Below, piece after piece: positions 41,959-50,743 of a DNA stretch of 64,000 nt. The stretch lies in the NCBI RefSeq assembly GCF_025147765.1, contig NZ_CP102265.1, positions 2,386,001 through 2,450,000 of the forward strand, read 5' to 3'. The position numbers were made by a program, and so were the translations under genes. The notes below the pieces were generated by a model. It had not been told where the DNA came from, ran no database searches, and was given only the letters and a program-made list of their open reading frames with translations. The stretch is from Blautia obeum ATCC 29174. GTDB taxonomy: Bacteria; Bacillota; Clostridia; Lachnospirales; Lachnospiraceae. Position 1 is the stretch's first letter. Each line of letters starts with the position of its first letter.

Positions 41959-42984
41959 TTATTCGATAACTTTGATCCAGCCTTCCGGAGCTTCGATGCG
42001 TCCCATCTGGATGCCGGTAAGTGTCTCGTAAAGTTTCTTTGTTGTAGGTCCCATTTCTTCCATTCCGCTTGGGAAGCAGATTTCTTTGCCATGGTCTACA
42101 ATCTTGCCAACTGGTGAGATAACAGCTGCGGTTCCGCAGAGTCCACATTCCGCAAAGTCTTTTACTTCGTCCAGATATACTTCTCGTTCTTCTACCTTCA
42201 GTCCAAGATAATGCTCTGCAACATAGATCAGAGAACGACGTGTGATAGATGGAAGAATACTGTTGGACTTCGGTGTAACAACGGTATTATCCTTTGTAAC
42301 AAAGATAAAGTTCGCTCCACCTGTTTCTTCTACTTTTGTTCTTGTAGCAGAATCCAGATACATGTTTTCATCATATCCCTGACGATGCGCATCCATGATA
42401 GCATGAAGACTCATTGCATAGTTCAGACCAGCCTTGATATGACCTGTTCCATGCGGTGCAGCACGGTCAAAGTCTGTGACACGGATCGTAATCGGTTTTG
42501 CGCCACCTTTGAAATACGGTCCAACCGGTGTAGTCAGAATACGGAACTGATACTCGTCAGCCGGTTTAACGCCGATAACAGGGTTACTTCCAAACATATA
42601 CGGACGTACATACAGAGTTGCACCAGAGCCATATGGTGGTACATATGCTTCATTTGCCTTGATTGTCTGTACAACAGCCTCTACAAAACGGTCTTCCGGG
42701 AATACCGGCATTTCCAGTCTTCTTGCAGAATTTGCAAGACGCTCAGCATTGAGATCCGGGCGGAAAGTAACAATATGTCCGTCTTCTGTTGTATAAGCTT
42801 TCATTCCTTCAAATACAGTCTGTGCATACTGGAATACACAGGCACATTCATTCAGTGTAACATTCGGGTCTGTAGTCAGCTGTCCTTCATCCCATTTACC
42901 ATCTTTGAAATTGGCAACATAACGATAATCTGTCGGAATATAACCGAATCCGATGCTGCCCCAGTCAATGTTCTTTTTTTCCAT
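41959..42984 (-). CDS. ilvE: branched-chain amino acid aminotransferase
   Basis: The 341-residue enzyme is a fold-type IV PLP aminotransferase. Substrate-site sequences are VFEGMKAYTTEDGHIVTFRP, LYVRPYMFGSNPVIGV, the lysine-bearing HIKAGLNYAMSLHAIMDAH and SNSILPSITRRSLIYVAE with NFIFVTKDN. It interconverts Leu, Ile and Val with their 2-oxo acids. ATG 42984 with GGAGGAAG upstream is preferred over the first in-frame codon at 43005. It is monocistronic and has a terminator; as a branched-chain gene it may be CodY-controlled, for which I see only a weak site. Confidence 0.93.
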   Translation of the reverse strand: MEKKNIDWGSIGFGYIPTDYRYVANFKDGKWDEGQLTTDPNVTLNECACVFQYAQTVFEGMKAYTTEDGHIVTFRPDLNAERLANSARRLEMPVFPEDRFVEAVVQTIKANEAYVPPYGSGATLYVRPYMFGSNPVIGVKPADEYQFRILTTPVGPYFKGGAKPITIRVTDFDRAAPHGTGHIKAGLNYAMSLHAIMDAHRQGYDENMYLDSATRTKVEETGGANFIFVTKDNTVVTPKSNSILPSITRRSLIYVAEHYLGLKVEEREVYLDEVKDFAECGLCGTAAVISPVGKIVDHGKEICFPSGMEEMGPTTKKLYETLTGIQMGRIEAPEGWIKVIE

Positions 42985-43102
42985 AATATATCTTCCTCCA
43001 GTCATATGGATTTCTTTTCCAGTTACCCTTCTCAGTAACTCTTTTCATCCATTTTAGCACTTTATCGTGGTGACTTCAATGCAAAATTTGCAGAGAAAAT
43101 AT

Positions 43103-43594
43103 TTATTTTATCCTTTCATATTTCATAAAAGAATACTCCAGATCAAAATATGTCTGCTCATCGCTTTCCGCAGTTACTTTCCACTCCGGCATTTCATCCA
43201 GGTTTGGGAAATAGCTGTCTGCCTCATATGCAAAATCAATTTTTGTCACATGTGCTGTATCACAGTAAGGCAAAAGCTGTTTGTATACACTGTCTCCACC
43301 AATACAGTATACTTCCTCTGACGGATATTTTTTTATTTCTTCCAGAAGTTCTTCTACAGTGTGGACAATGATCGCGTCTTTGACATTGTAATCTTTGTTT
43401 CCTGTCAGGACAATATTTGTTCTGTTCTTAAGAGGCAGCCCATTTGGAAAACTTTCCAGAGTCTTACGTCCCATAACAACAACTTTTCCAGTTGTTTCCT
43501 GGCGAAACATCTTCATATCTGCCGGAATACTTACAAGAAGCTTGTTATCTTTACCGATTGCCCAGTTCTTATCTACTGCTACTATAATATTCAT
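43103..43594 (-). CDS. folA: dihydrofolate reductase
   Basis: The 163-residue enzyme is a standard DHFR: IIVAVDKNWAIGKDNKLLVS at the N-terminus, FRQETTGKVVVMGRKTLESFP (NADPH site), GLPLKNRTNIVLTGN and VYCIGGDSVYKQLLPYCDTAHVTKID. The catalytic acidic residue is the Asp of PADMKMF. It regenerates tetrahydrofolate after thymidylate synthesis, so its position directly after thyA is functional. Confidence 0.95.
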   Translation of the reverse strand: MNIIVAVDKNWAIGKDNKLLVSIPADMKMFRQETTGKVVVMGRKTLESFPNGLPLKNRTNIVLTGNKDYNVKDAIIVHTVEELLEEIKKYPSEEVYCIGGDSVYKQLLPYCDTAHVTKIDFAYEADSYFPNLDEMPEWKVTAESDEQTYFDLEYSFMKYERIK

Positions 43595-43641
43595 ACTTCA
43601 TTACCCTCTTCTCTACAGCAATATATTTATTTTCAAACACA

Positions 43642-44490
43642 TCAGATTGCGATCGGAATATTTTTGATCTGTGGCCATGTCTGATAATTCTCTACTATCA
43701 GATCATCCGTTGTAAACTCATAAAAATCCCTGATCTCCGGATTCAGTTTCACAGTTGGTGCCGGATACGGAGTACGGCTGATCAGTTCTTTGATAACCGG
43801 TACGTGACGATCATAAATATGGCAGTCTGCAATCACATGTACAAGTTCACCTGCTTCCATGTCACATACCTGTGCGATCATCATCAGAAGGATTGAATAC
43901 TGGCAGACGTTCCAGTTATTTGCAGCCAGAATATCCTGTGAACGCTGATTCAGGATTGCATTCAAAGTAAGCTTGTCTTTCCCCGGTTCCTTCGTCACAT
44001 TAAACGTCATGGAATATGCACATGGATACAGATTCATCTCATGCAGATCCTGGTGTACGTAAATATTCGTCATGATGCGACGGCTGTAGGGATTATTTTT
44101 CAAATCATATAATACACGGTCTACCTGATCCATCATCCCTTCTTTGTACTGATGTTTCACCCCCAGCTGATAACCATATGCCTTACCAATGGAGCCATTC
44201 TCATCGGCCCAGCTGTCCCAGATATGACTGTGAAGATCTTTGATATTATTTGATTTTTTCTGCCAGATCCAGAGTATCTCATCCATAGCACTTTTTAGTG
44301 CAGTTCTTCGAAGTGTCAGAGCCGGAAATTCTTTGCGCAGATCATAGCGATTCACTACTCCAAATCTCTTGATCGTGTAGGCCGATGTACCGTCTTCCCA
44401 GACTGGACGTACCTTTTCTCCTTCTGTACTGGTTCCATTTTCTATGACATCTCTGCACATATTAATAAACGTAACATCTGCTAAACTCAT
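43642..44490 (-). CDS. thyA: thymidylate synthase (clostridial variant)
   Basis: The 282-residue enzyme aligns with ThyA: substrate loop near LTLRRTALKSAMDEILWIWQ, active-site cysteine in MNLYPCAYSMTFNV (the usual His after Cys is Ala), RSQDILAANNWNVCQYSILL and HVIADCHIYDRHVPVIKEL. It methylates dUMP with methylene-tetrahydrofolate, producing dihydrofolate for the FolA encoded downstream. Length is close to the common 264-residue type, but active-site neighbours differ. Confidence 0.9.
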   Translation of the reverse strand: MSLADVTFINMCRDVIENGTSTEGEKVRPVWEDGTSAYTIKRFGVVNRYDLRKEFPALTLRRTALKSAMDEILWIWQKKSNNIKDLHSHIWDSWADENGSIGKAYGYQLGVKHQYKEGMMDQVDRVLYDLKNNPYSRRIMTNIYVHQDLHEMNLYPCAYSMTFNVTKEPGKDKLTLNAILNQRSQDILAANNWNVCQYSILLMMIAQVCDMEAGELVHVIADCHIYDRHVPVIKELISRTPYPAPTVKLNPEIRDFYEFTTDDLIVENYQTWPQIKNIPIAI

Positions 44491-44601
44491 CTTTTTTGTT
44501 CCTCTCTTATCCCTTAGATTAATTCCTGTCTCCTACCTGTTCTTTAATCACTTTTGATGCAGGTTCATAATTGATATAAGTATAACATACCTTCCTCTCA
44601 G

Positions 44602-44630
44602 TTGACAATCTTTTCCCCCTTTGCTATATT
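44602..44630 (+). promoter_or_regulatory. consensus promoter seven bases from the VanZ ATG
   Basis: TTGACA (44602-44607), 17-base spacer, TATATT (44625-44630). The ATG begins at 44638, so the transcript is predicted to start at or one base before the start codon. No ribosome site exists between. Confidence 0.75.
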
Positions 44631-44637
44631 TAAAGCC

Positions 44638-45168
44638 ATGAAAATACTGATCACACTATTAAAACCATTATCTTTTATACCAGCTTTGCTTATGATGTAT
44701 CTGATCTTTTCATTTTCAGCCCAGACCGGGGAGGTGTCCGGGGAATTAAGTTACAAGATCAGTTATAATATCGTAGAAACCAAAAGCGAGATCCTGCATG
44801 AAGGCAAAAGTTATGATGAGCTGAATTATGAGGCCAATTCCATTCAGTTTTATGTTCGGAAAGCAGCTCATATGACTGAATATTTTCTTCTTGCCGTGGC
44901 TGTTTCTTTCCCGCTTTATGTATATCGAGTGAGAGGGTTCTGGTTATTTCTCCTCGCCGGTATTTTCTGTGCAGGCTTCGCAGGGCTGGATGAATACCAT
45001 CAATCTTTTGTTTCCGGACGAAGTCCTTCTGTCAGAGATGTCTGCATTGACAGTTCCGGAGCATTGATCGGAATCATTTTGGTTCAGCTTTTCTGCTGGT
45101 CTACCCTGCATAACCCTTCCGGCTCACACAAAAAGAAGAAAAAAACACGCAAAAAGCGCCGCAGATAA
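44638..45168 (+). CDS. VanZ-like membrane protein
   Basis: The 176-residue protein has four membrane helices in the VanZ pattern: LSFIPALLMMYLIFSFSAQT, the conserved FYVRKAAHMTEYFLLAVAV, WLFLLAGIFCAGFAGLDEYHQ and DSSGALIGIILVQLFC with the RSPSVRDVCID link. The tail is Lys/Arg-rich. VanZ proteins modulate teicoplanin sensitivity; their reaction is unknown. The start is ATG 44638, because a perfect-looking promoter occupies the upstream in-frame sequence; a TTG at 44602 would coincide with its -35. Confidence 0.85.
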   Translation: MKILITLLKPLSFIPALLMMYLIFSFSAQTGEVSGELSYKISYNIVETKSEILHEGKSYDELNYEANSIQFYVRKAAHMTEYFLLAVAVSFPLYVYRVRGFWLFLLAGIFCAGFAGLDEYHQSFVSGRSPSVRDVCIDSSGALIGIILVQLFCWSTLHNPSGSHKKKKKTRKKRRR

Positions 45169-45186
45169 CATTCTGCGACGCTTTTT
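45151..45186. terminator. bidirectional terminator after the VanZ gene
   Basis: AAAAAGCGCCGCAGA (45151-45165) pairs with TCTGCGACGCTTTTT (45172-45186) with one mismatch. It ends both the VanZ and the converging membrane-protein transcripts. Confidence 0.85.
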
Positions 45187-45192
45187 GAATAC

Positions 45193-45669
45193 TTACTCCT
45201 CTGTTTTTTCTTCTGAAGCTATATCAGCCGTTTCTGACTCGTCCGGCTTCTCTGTTTTGTCTTCGCTCTCTGACTCTTCAAGACTTGAAGCCAGTCTCGC
45301 ACGTTCCGCAATACTCATCGTTTTTTTCTCTGTCGTTTTCTCCGGCTCTGCCGCTTTTTCTTCTGCCCTGGCAGCTTCTTCCATCGCACGTTTTTCTTTA
45401 TCTCGTTTGATAAAATTCTTACCACCAATAAAAAGCATTACCGCTCCCACGATCAGGAAACCGATTCCTGCCGCAAAAAAGCCCCAGCTGCCACCGTCAA
45501 CTCCATCGATGACATTTTTACACAATCTGTACCCCGTATACAAAAGATAACATCCTGCCAGAATCATCAGTACATAGCTTCTGGTAGGTGTCGCATTCTG
45601 TGGGGTATTTTCCTGTGAAGTCTGCACTTCGTTCTCCTTCTTTTCAGGATTCTTATTCTGTTCTTCCAT
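45193..45669 (-). CDS. two-helix membrane protein with charged tail, unrecognised
   Basis: The 158-residue protein has a Gln/Asn/Lys-rich N-terminus, two membrane helices (YVLMILAGCYLLYTGYRL and GFFAAGIGFLIVGAVMLFIG, about 30-48 and 62-82) and a long charged C-terminal tail of Glu, Lys and Ala. I do not recognise a family. The start is ATG 45669 with GAGAGG upstream. It lies 21 bases downstream of malQ on the same strand, a probable co-transcribed accessory; a membrane-tethering role is possible but unproven. Confidence 0.7.
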   Translation of the reverse strand: MEEQNKNPEKKENEVQTSQENTPQNATPTRSYVLMILAGCYLLYTGYRLCKNVIDGVDGGSWGFFAAGIGFLIVGAVMLFIGGKNFIKRDKEKRAMEEAARAEEKAAEPEKTTEKKTMSIAERARLASSLEESESEDKTEKPDESETADIASEEKTEE

Positions 45670-45690
45670 CCTGCCTCTCCTCTCACGCAT

Positions 45691-47265
45691 TTATTCAACT
45701 ATTTTAGAATTTTGGTCATTATCCTGCCGTTCTTCTTCCTCTGCGTTCGCAATTTCATCAGTTTCCTTTTCTTCAGATACTTTTGCGAGACGTCCATAAA
45801 TCCTGGTCACTTCTCTCATATGATACAACGTTGTTTCCGAAATCTGATTTGCAGTAAGCCGCCATTTCCAGTTATCCCCCAATGTAGACGGAGCATTCAT
45901 ACGGGCTTCATTTCCAAGACACAAATAATCCTGAATCGGAATGACTGCAAGATCAGCTACACTTGAAAGTGCTGTACGTATCAGTGCCCATACACAGTCA
46001 TTGACCGGCTGTTCATAACAGTTGATATATTCTCTGACAAATTTAAGATCATGTCCCTGCAGATTTTCCAACCAGCCTTTTGTGGTCTCATTATCATGTG
46101 TACCTGTATAAACTACACAGTTGTGATCATATTTGTATGGAAGATAGCTGCTATCTTCACTTCCATCAAACGCAAACTGAAGCACTTTCATTCCCGGATA
46201 TCCGCTCTCTTTCAGCATTTCCAGAACACTTTCTGTCAGGAAACCAAGATCTTCTGCGATCACTCGGAGGTCTTTGATTTTTTTATCAAGTGTATGGAAC
46301 AGATTCATTCCCGGACCCTTTTCCCATTTTCCCCTCTCAGCAGTTTTGTCCCCATACGGAATAGCATAATACTCATCAAATCCACGGAAATGATCGATTC
46401 TGACTACATCATAAAGTTCCAGGCAGTGTGTCATTCGCTGCACCCACCAGCCATAACCGTCTTTCTTAAGTGCCTTCCAGTCATACAATGGATTTCCCCA
46501 CAGCTGTCCGGTTGCTGAAAAAGCATCTGGAGGGCATCCTGCAACTGCCTTTGGATCATAATCTTCGTCAAACTGTAGCATTTCCGGATTTGCCCATGCG
46601 TCAGAGCTGTCCAGAGCCACATAGATTGGCACATCTCCAATGATACTGATGTCTTTCTTATTTGCATATGCTTTCAGTTTTCTCCACTGTGTGGTAAAAC
46701 AATATTGCTGGAAACGATAAAATTCTATTTCTTCTGCCAGCTCTTTCTCTGCCTCTTTTACTGCCTTTGAATGACGATCCTTTAATTCTTCCGGCCAGTC
46801 AATCCAGCAGATTCCCTTCTGATCATTCTTGATTGCCATAAACAGACAATAATCCTGCAGCCAGTCTTTTTCTTCTTTCAAAAATTCCGCATAATCCGGG
46901 TCCGTCTTCAGATCTGCCTTTTCATATGCTTTGCGGAGCAGTTTATATCTGGAAAGATATATTTTTTCATAATCAACATAAGATTCACTGCCACCCCAGT
47001 CACAGGCCTCACATTCTTCTTTGGTCAGGAGTTCTTTTTTGATCAGTTCCTCCAGATCAATAAAATACGGATTCCCTGCAAATGTAGAAACAGACTGATA
47101 CGGAGAATCTCCATACCCTGTCGGTCCCAGTGGAAGTATCTGCCAGTACTGCTGTCCTGCTTTTTCAAGCTGATCTACAAAATCATAGGCTTCCTTTGAA
47201 AAACATCCGATTCCATACTTTGACGGAATACTGGATATCCCCATCAAAATGCCACTTGCTCTCAT
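45691..47265 (-). CDS. malQ: 4-alpha-glucanotransferase
   Basis: The 524-residue enzyme is a GH77 amylomaltase: SIPSKYGIGCFSKEAYDFVD start, nucleophile in VVRIDHFRGFDEYYAIP, acid/base in VIAEDLGFLTESVLEML and the third acidic residue in VVYTGTHDNETTKGW. It disproportionates malto-oligosaccharides in glycogen/starch use. The C-terminus carries an acidic extension (EEKETDEIANAEEEER) beyond the usual end, apparently species-specific. Confidence 0.95.
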   Translation of the reverse strand: MRASGILMGISSIPSKYGIGCFSKEAYDFVDQLEKAGQQYWQILPLGPTGYGDSPYQSVSTFAGNPYFIDLEELIKKELLTKEECEACDWGGSESYVDYEKIYLSRYKLLRKAYEKADLKTDPDYAEFLKEEKDWLQDYCLFMAIKNDQKGICWIDWPEELKDRHSKAVKEAEKELAEEIEFYRFQQYCFTTQWRKLKAYANKKDISIIGDVPIYVALDSSDAWANPEMLQFDEDYDPKAVAGCPPDAFSATGQLWGNPLYDWKALKKDGYGWWVQRMTHCLELYDVVRIDHFRGFDEYYAIPYGDKTAERGKWEKGPGMNLFHTLDKKIKDLRVIAEDLGFLTESVLEMLKESGYPGMKVLQFAFDGSEDSSYLPYKYDHNCVVYTGTHDNETTKGWLENLQGHDLKFVREYINCYEQPVNDCVWALIRTALSSVADLAVIPIQDYLCLGNEARMNAPSTLGDNWKWRLTANQISETTLYHMREVTRIYGRLAKVSEEKETDEIANAEEEERQDNDQNSKIVE

Positions 47266-47326
47266 TTTATCTCCTCCAAATCTGGTAATTTTTCACAAAA
47301 AAGATTATATCAGATTTGATACATTT

Positions 47327-48259
47327 TTAAAATCCCTTTTTCTTCATATATACAAATACATCGTGCCAGACTTTTTCTTTTCCTTTTTCATTCAAAATTT
47401 CATGGCGCATTCCCGGATATAATTTCCCCTTCACGTCAAGATAACCGGCTCTTCGCATGGCATGGACCGCTCCTGCAAATTTCCGTACATTTCCAAGGCA
47501 CGGATCTTCCGCCCCACTGATAAACAATACAGGCATCTTTGGTCTGGTACAGGTCCATCTATGTACGTCATATGCTTTTTTCATCAGATCAAACAGTGCT
47601 ATGTATGCATCATCTGTAAAAGTAAATCCACACAGATCAGACTTTGTATAAGCCTCATAAACTGCCGGATCAGAACATATCCATGCATTTTTGTTTTTCT
47701 CATCCTTAAATTTCAATGCATAAGTTCCAAAAGACATGGTTTCCAGAATTTTACTCTTATGATGTGAGCCCAGTAGTTTTCCCTGTACCTTCGCAATTGC
47801 TTTTCCAAGAGGTCTTGCTTTATTTTCACTTGGTGAACCACAGACGATCAGCATATTCATACAGTCGTCATGTTTTGCAGCAAATGCTCTTACTGCAAGT
47901 GACCCCATGCTGTGCCCGAACAAAATCAGCGGCAATTCCGGAAAATGGCGTCTGATTTCTTCATTCACCGTCAGGACGTCTTTCAGCATTGCATCTGCAC
48001 CGCCTCCGTACATATATCCCAGATCTTTTTTATCCGAAACACTTTTCCCATGTCCTCTGTGATCATGAATCACTGTTATATAACCTTTGTCTGTCAGATA
48101 TTCCATAAATGGGATATATCGTTCTTTATGTTCACTCATTCCATGCACCAACTGAACGATTGCCCGTGGTTTTATCCCTGGTTCCGGCATCAGGCAAAGT
48201 ACCGAAATCTCAAGTGTATCTGCCTCTGAAAGAAAACTTCCTTCATATTTTATCGCCAT
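47327..48259 (-). CDS. lysophospholipase-type alpha/beta hydrolase
   Basis: The 310-residue protein has the serine-hydrolase triad in order: nucleophile in LILFGHSMGSLAVRAFA (GHSMG), acid in VLFISGAEDPCLGNV and histidine in LYPGMRHEILNEKG. The HGMSEHKERYIPF and DHRGHGKS motifs place it in the monoacylglycerol lipase/lysophospholipase L2 group (Hydrolase_4). No signal peptide. Start ATG 48259 with GGAGGGAAA upstream. Probable membrane-lipid or monoglyceride recycling enzyme; substrate not determinable. Confidence 0.88.
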   Translation of the reverse strand: MAIKYEGSFLSEADTLEISVLCLMPEPGIKPRAIVQLVHGMSEHKERYIPFMEYLTDKGYITVIHDHRGHGKSVSDKKDLGYMYGGGADAMLKDVLTVNEEIRRHFPELPLILFGHSMGSLAVRAFAAKHDDCMNMLIVCGSPSENKARPLGKAIAKVQGKLLGSHHKSKILETMSFGTYALKFKDEKNKNAWICSDPAVYEAYTKSDLCGFTFTDDAYIALFDLMKKAYDVHRWTCTRPKMPVLFISGAEDPCLGNVRKFAGAVHAMRRAGYLDVKGKLYPGMRHEILNEKGKEKVWHDVFVYMKKKGF

Positions 48260-48373
48260 ATTTTCCCTCCATCCGACCTTCGCTCTCCCCTCCTGAGCTA
48301 CAGTCACTTCTCTTTTGTTTTTGCTTCTATTTTGTATTTCATTATAATCTCATTTTAGAGTCCGTAAATGACC

Positions 48374-48403
48374 TTGTCAAGTAACGTCGCCTTCTGCTAT
48401 AAT
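48374..48403 (+). promoter_or_regulatory. promoter of the DUF5067-like gene
   Basis: TTGTCA (48374-48379), 18-base spacer, perfect TATAAT (48398-48403). The leader to the ATG at 48491 is about 80 bases, ending in AAGGAGG. Confidence 0.7.
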
Positions 48404-48490
48404 AAAAGAGTTAATGATAAGCATGCGTTTATTGCGCAACAATACGGTTACAATTTCAAACGTAGCCAGGCAACTTCATAAGGAGGAAGT

Positions 48491-49588
48491 ATGGATACTA
48501 ATAATCAGGAAGTATATGAAGAACAATCCGCTGCTCCGAGACGTAAGAAAAAAAAGAAAAAAGGGTGGATCATTTTTCTGATCATCCTCATTCTTGCTGT
48601 CGCCGGCGGCACTGGATTTTATTTTATGCAACGCCAGAAACCAATTTCCGCAACAGAAGATTTTCTGGAAAACATGCGCGCCATGAACTTTGACGGAATG
48701 AAAAACCTTCTGCAGAGCAATGATATGTCTGCTCTTGACAATGCAGATATCACCAGTGATGCTTACTCTTCATTTTTCAAGAAGATCAATGAGAAGATGA
48801 CCTACAAAATCGGCAAAACCAATTTTCATATTCAGAACGGCACTGCATCTGTAACTGTTCACATCAATTACATTGATGGTGCAGATATTTACAAAGAAAC
48901 CATCTCAGAATTTCTGAAACAGATTGTTTCCACAGCATTTTCCGGCACGACTTTAACCGAAGAAGAAACACAGCAGAAACTAGCTTCACTTCTGGAGGAA
49001 AAGTCAGGTAGCGTAGAAGATAAATTCACATCCATCGACATCACTTATCCGTTAATAGAAGCAGATGGAAAATGGAAAATTGTTTCTCTGGATGCCGACA
49101 CCGTAAAAGTTATGTCTGCAAACTTCACAAACGTTCAGGATGAGATCAATCAATCCCTGGCTGAAATGAACAATTCAGAAAACGCAGGTGTCGAAGCAAC
49201 TGTCACACCAGCTGAAACTACCAGCATTGATATGGACAATGATCATTTCACACTTCGCCTGAAAGAATTTCGTGTCACACAGGCAATTGATGATTCTGAC
49301 TGTCTGTTATTGTACTGTGACTATACAAACAACAGCAGTTCCTCATCCAGTGCATTAGTTGATGTTCAGCTTTCTGCAAAGCAGAATGGAGAAAAGCTTT
49401 CACCGGCTGTTCCAAAAGAAGATGAACCTGCGATTGACAATTATATTGCCGAAGTAGAACCAGGAAGTACAGTAACCGTCTGCTACGCATTCTCTCTGAA
49501 TGATAAATCTGATGTTACTCTGGAAGCATCTGAAGCATTTGCTTTCGGTGGGGGCAATGTCACTTCACAGACAATTAAATTACAGTAA
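48491..49588 (+). CDS. membrane-anchored protein with DUF5067-like C-terminal domain
   Basis: The 365-residue protein has a lysine-rich cytoplasmic start (RRKKKKKKGW), one membrane helix (IIFLIILILAVAGGTGFYFM, about 28-47), a DUF4878/DUF5105-like NTF2-like region (about 55-210; ATEDFLENMRAMNFDGMKNL) and a C-terminal beta-sandwich (about 240-365) resembling DUF5067/telomeric-repeat-like surface domains (LRLKEFRVTQAIDDSDCLLL). It is probably extracellular, facing the wall. Function unknown. AAGGAGG precedes the ATG. Confidence 0.7.
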   Translation: MDTNNQEVYEEQSAAPRRKKKKKKGWIIFLIILILAVAGGTGFYFMQRQKPISATEDFLENMRAMNFDGMKNLLQSNDMSALDNADITSDAYSSFFKKINEKMTYKIGKTNFHIQNGTASVTVHINYIDGADIYKETISEFLKQIVSTAFSGTTLTEEETQQKLASLLEEKSGSVEDKFTSIDITYPLIEADGKWKIVSLDADTVKVMSANFTNVQDEINQSLAEMNNSENAGVEATVTPAETTSIDMDNDHFTLRLKEFRVTQAIDDSDCLLLYCDYTNNSSSSSSALVDVQLSAKQNGEKLSPAVPKEDEPAIDNYIAEVEPGSTVTVCYAFSLNDKSDVTLEASEAFAFGGGNVTSQTIKLQ

Positions 49589-49590
49589 AA

Positions 49591-49634
49591 AAATATTCGC
49601 GGCAGAGCAGATCTGTCGCGAATATTTTTTTATT
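49591..49634 (+). terminator. strong terminator after the DUF5067-like gene
   Basis: AATATTCGCGGCAGA and TCTGTCGCGAATATT pair almost perfectly (49592-49606 with 49612-49626), followed by a run of T residues. Confidence 0.9.
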
Positions 49635-49671
49635 ATCCTGCCATACTAGCACTATGAAAGGATGGTGACTT

Positions 49672-49887
49672 ATGGGAAATAAATTTTTACAATACTTTTC
49701 ACTGACACTCACTGTAATCGGTGCCATCAACTGGGGACTGATTGGTTTTTTCAACCTGAATCTTGTGGCTCTTCTTTTTGGAAGTATGAGTTTGCTTTCC
49801 AGAATCATCTATGGACTGGTCGGCCTTTGCGGGCTCTATCTGCTTTCTTTTTATGGTCTGGTTGAACAGGACAGAACTTCTTCCTGA
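49672..49887 (+). CDS. DUF378 (YuzA-like) small membrane protein
   Basis: The 71-residue protein has two membrane helices, with LTLTVIGAINWGLIGFFNLN as the diagnostic DUF378 motif and a second helix LIYGLVGLCGLYLLSFYGL. Members are widespread in Firmicutes with no known role. AAGGATGG lies about 8 bases before the ATG. It converges on deoD. Confidence 0.88.
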   Translation: MGNKFLQYFSLTLTVIGAINWGLIGFFNLNLVALLFGSMSLLSRIIYGLVGLCGLYLLSFYGLVEQDRTSS

Positions 49888-50601
49888 TCAGCATGCTTCC
49901 AGGGCTATCTTCATCATATTTTCAAAAGACTCCTGTCTCGCCAATGAAGATAATTCCTCATGTGTCACAAAAGAGTCTGAAATAGTCAGAAGACACGCCG
50001 CATTTTTGCCAAGAAGCTTCGCATTGTGAAACAGTGCGAAGCTTTCCATTTCCACACATTCACATTGGTGTTTCTTGATTATCTCTTTATAACCATCCAC
50101 ATTATCTTCTGTATAAAAAACATCAGAGGAATGAATACGCGCAGTCTTAAGCGGAATCTGCAAGCAATGCGCCGCATCAAGGATTCTGGTATTCAGCGCC
50201 TCAGATGGGTACAACACATCATCCATACACCCATTCTGCACTTTCGCAAAACTGGACTGACTCCACGCGCTGTCTGCAAGAACTACATCGTATACAGCAA
50301 GTCTGTCCGTATAAGCGCCTGCCGAACCAATACGGATGATATTGTCCACATCATAAAACTTATACAGTTCATAAGAATAAATACCGATAGACGGCATTCC
50401 CATTCCACTAGCCATAACCGTAAGTTCTTTTCCTTTATATGTTCCTGTATAAGCATATACATTCCTGACCTGGTTGACCAGTCTGGCATCCTCTAAAAAA
50501 TGTTCTGCTACATATTTCGCACGGAGAGGATCTCCTGGCATCAGAACATTCTTAGCAATCTCACCTTTTTTCGCTTCAATGTGAGGGGTTGGTACTGGCA
50601 T
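49888..50601 (-). CDS. deoD: purine-nucleoside phosphorylase (DeoD type)
   Basis: The 237-residue enzyme is a hexameric (trimer-of-dimers) nucleoside phosphorylase: MPGDPLRAKYVAEHFLEDA (phosphate site), ASGMGMPSIGIYSYELY, RIGSAGAYTDRL (base site), and DVFYTEDNVDGY with ECVEMESFALF (Glu-Met-Glu purine/ribose motif). It splits inosine and other 6-oxopurine nucleosides for salvage, complementing the de novo purine genes earlier in the window. The stop abuts the DUF378 gene end. Confidence 0.94.
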   Translation of the reverse strand: MPVPTPHIEAKKGEIAKNVLMPGDPLRAKYVAEHFLEDARLVNQVRNVYAYTGTYKGKELTVMASGMGMPSIGIYSYELYKFYDVDNIIRIGSAGAYTDRLAVYDVVLADSAWSQSSFAKVQNGCMDDVLYPSEALNTRILDAAHCLQIPLKTARIHSSDVFYTEDNVDGYKEIIKKHQCECVEMESFALFHNAKLLGKNAACLLTISDSFVTHEELSSLARQESFENMMKIALEAC

Positions 50602-50631
50602 CTTTCATTCCTCCTTACTTTTTTATATAAA

Positions 50632-50660
50632 GAAAAAAGGACTCTGAAAACTCAGAGTCC
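50632..50660 (-). terminator. terminator of the tRNA-Gly pair
   Basis: On the minus strand GGACTCTGAG and CTCAGAGTCC-type arms (50639-50660) around TTTTC are followed by a T run (complement of 50632-50638). Confidence 0.85.
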
Positions 50661-50665
50661 TTAAG

Positions 50666-50738
50666 AGCGATAGACGGGGCTCGAACCCGCGGTCTCGACC
50701 TTGGCAAGGTCGCGCGTTACCAACTACGCCACTATCGC
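50666..50738 (-). tRNA. tRNA-Gly (GCC), second copy
   Basis: The 73-base cloverleaf is identical to the copy at 18063-18135 but in opposite orientation: acceptor GCGATAG, anticodon GCC, discriminator T. It follows tRNA-Gly(TCC) by five bases in one transcript. Confidence 0.95.
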
Positions 50739-50743
50739 ATAAG

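Noticed and set aside
41862..42092. N-terminal extension of the XpaC-like gene up to 42092
   Set aside because: It overlaps ilvE and its terminator, and a good AGGAGG lies directly before ATG 41855.
43079..43110. Possible CodY box near ilvE/folA (AAATTTT-like arms)
   Set aside because: Only a partial match to the CodY consensus in A+T-rich sequence at the end of folA; not strong enough.
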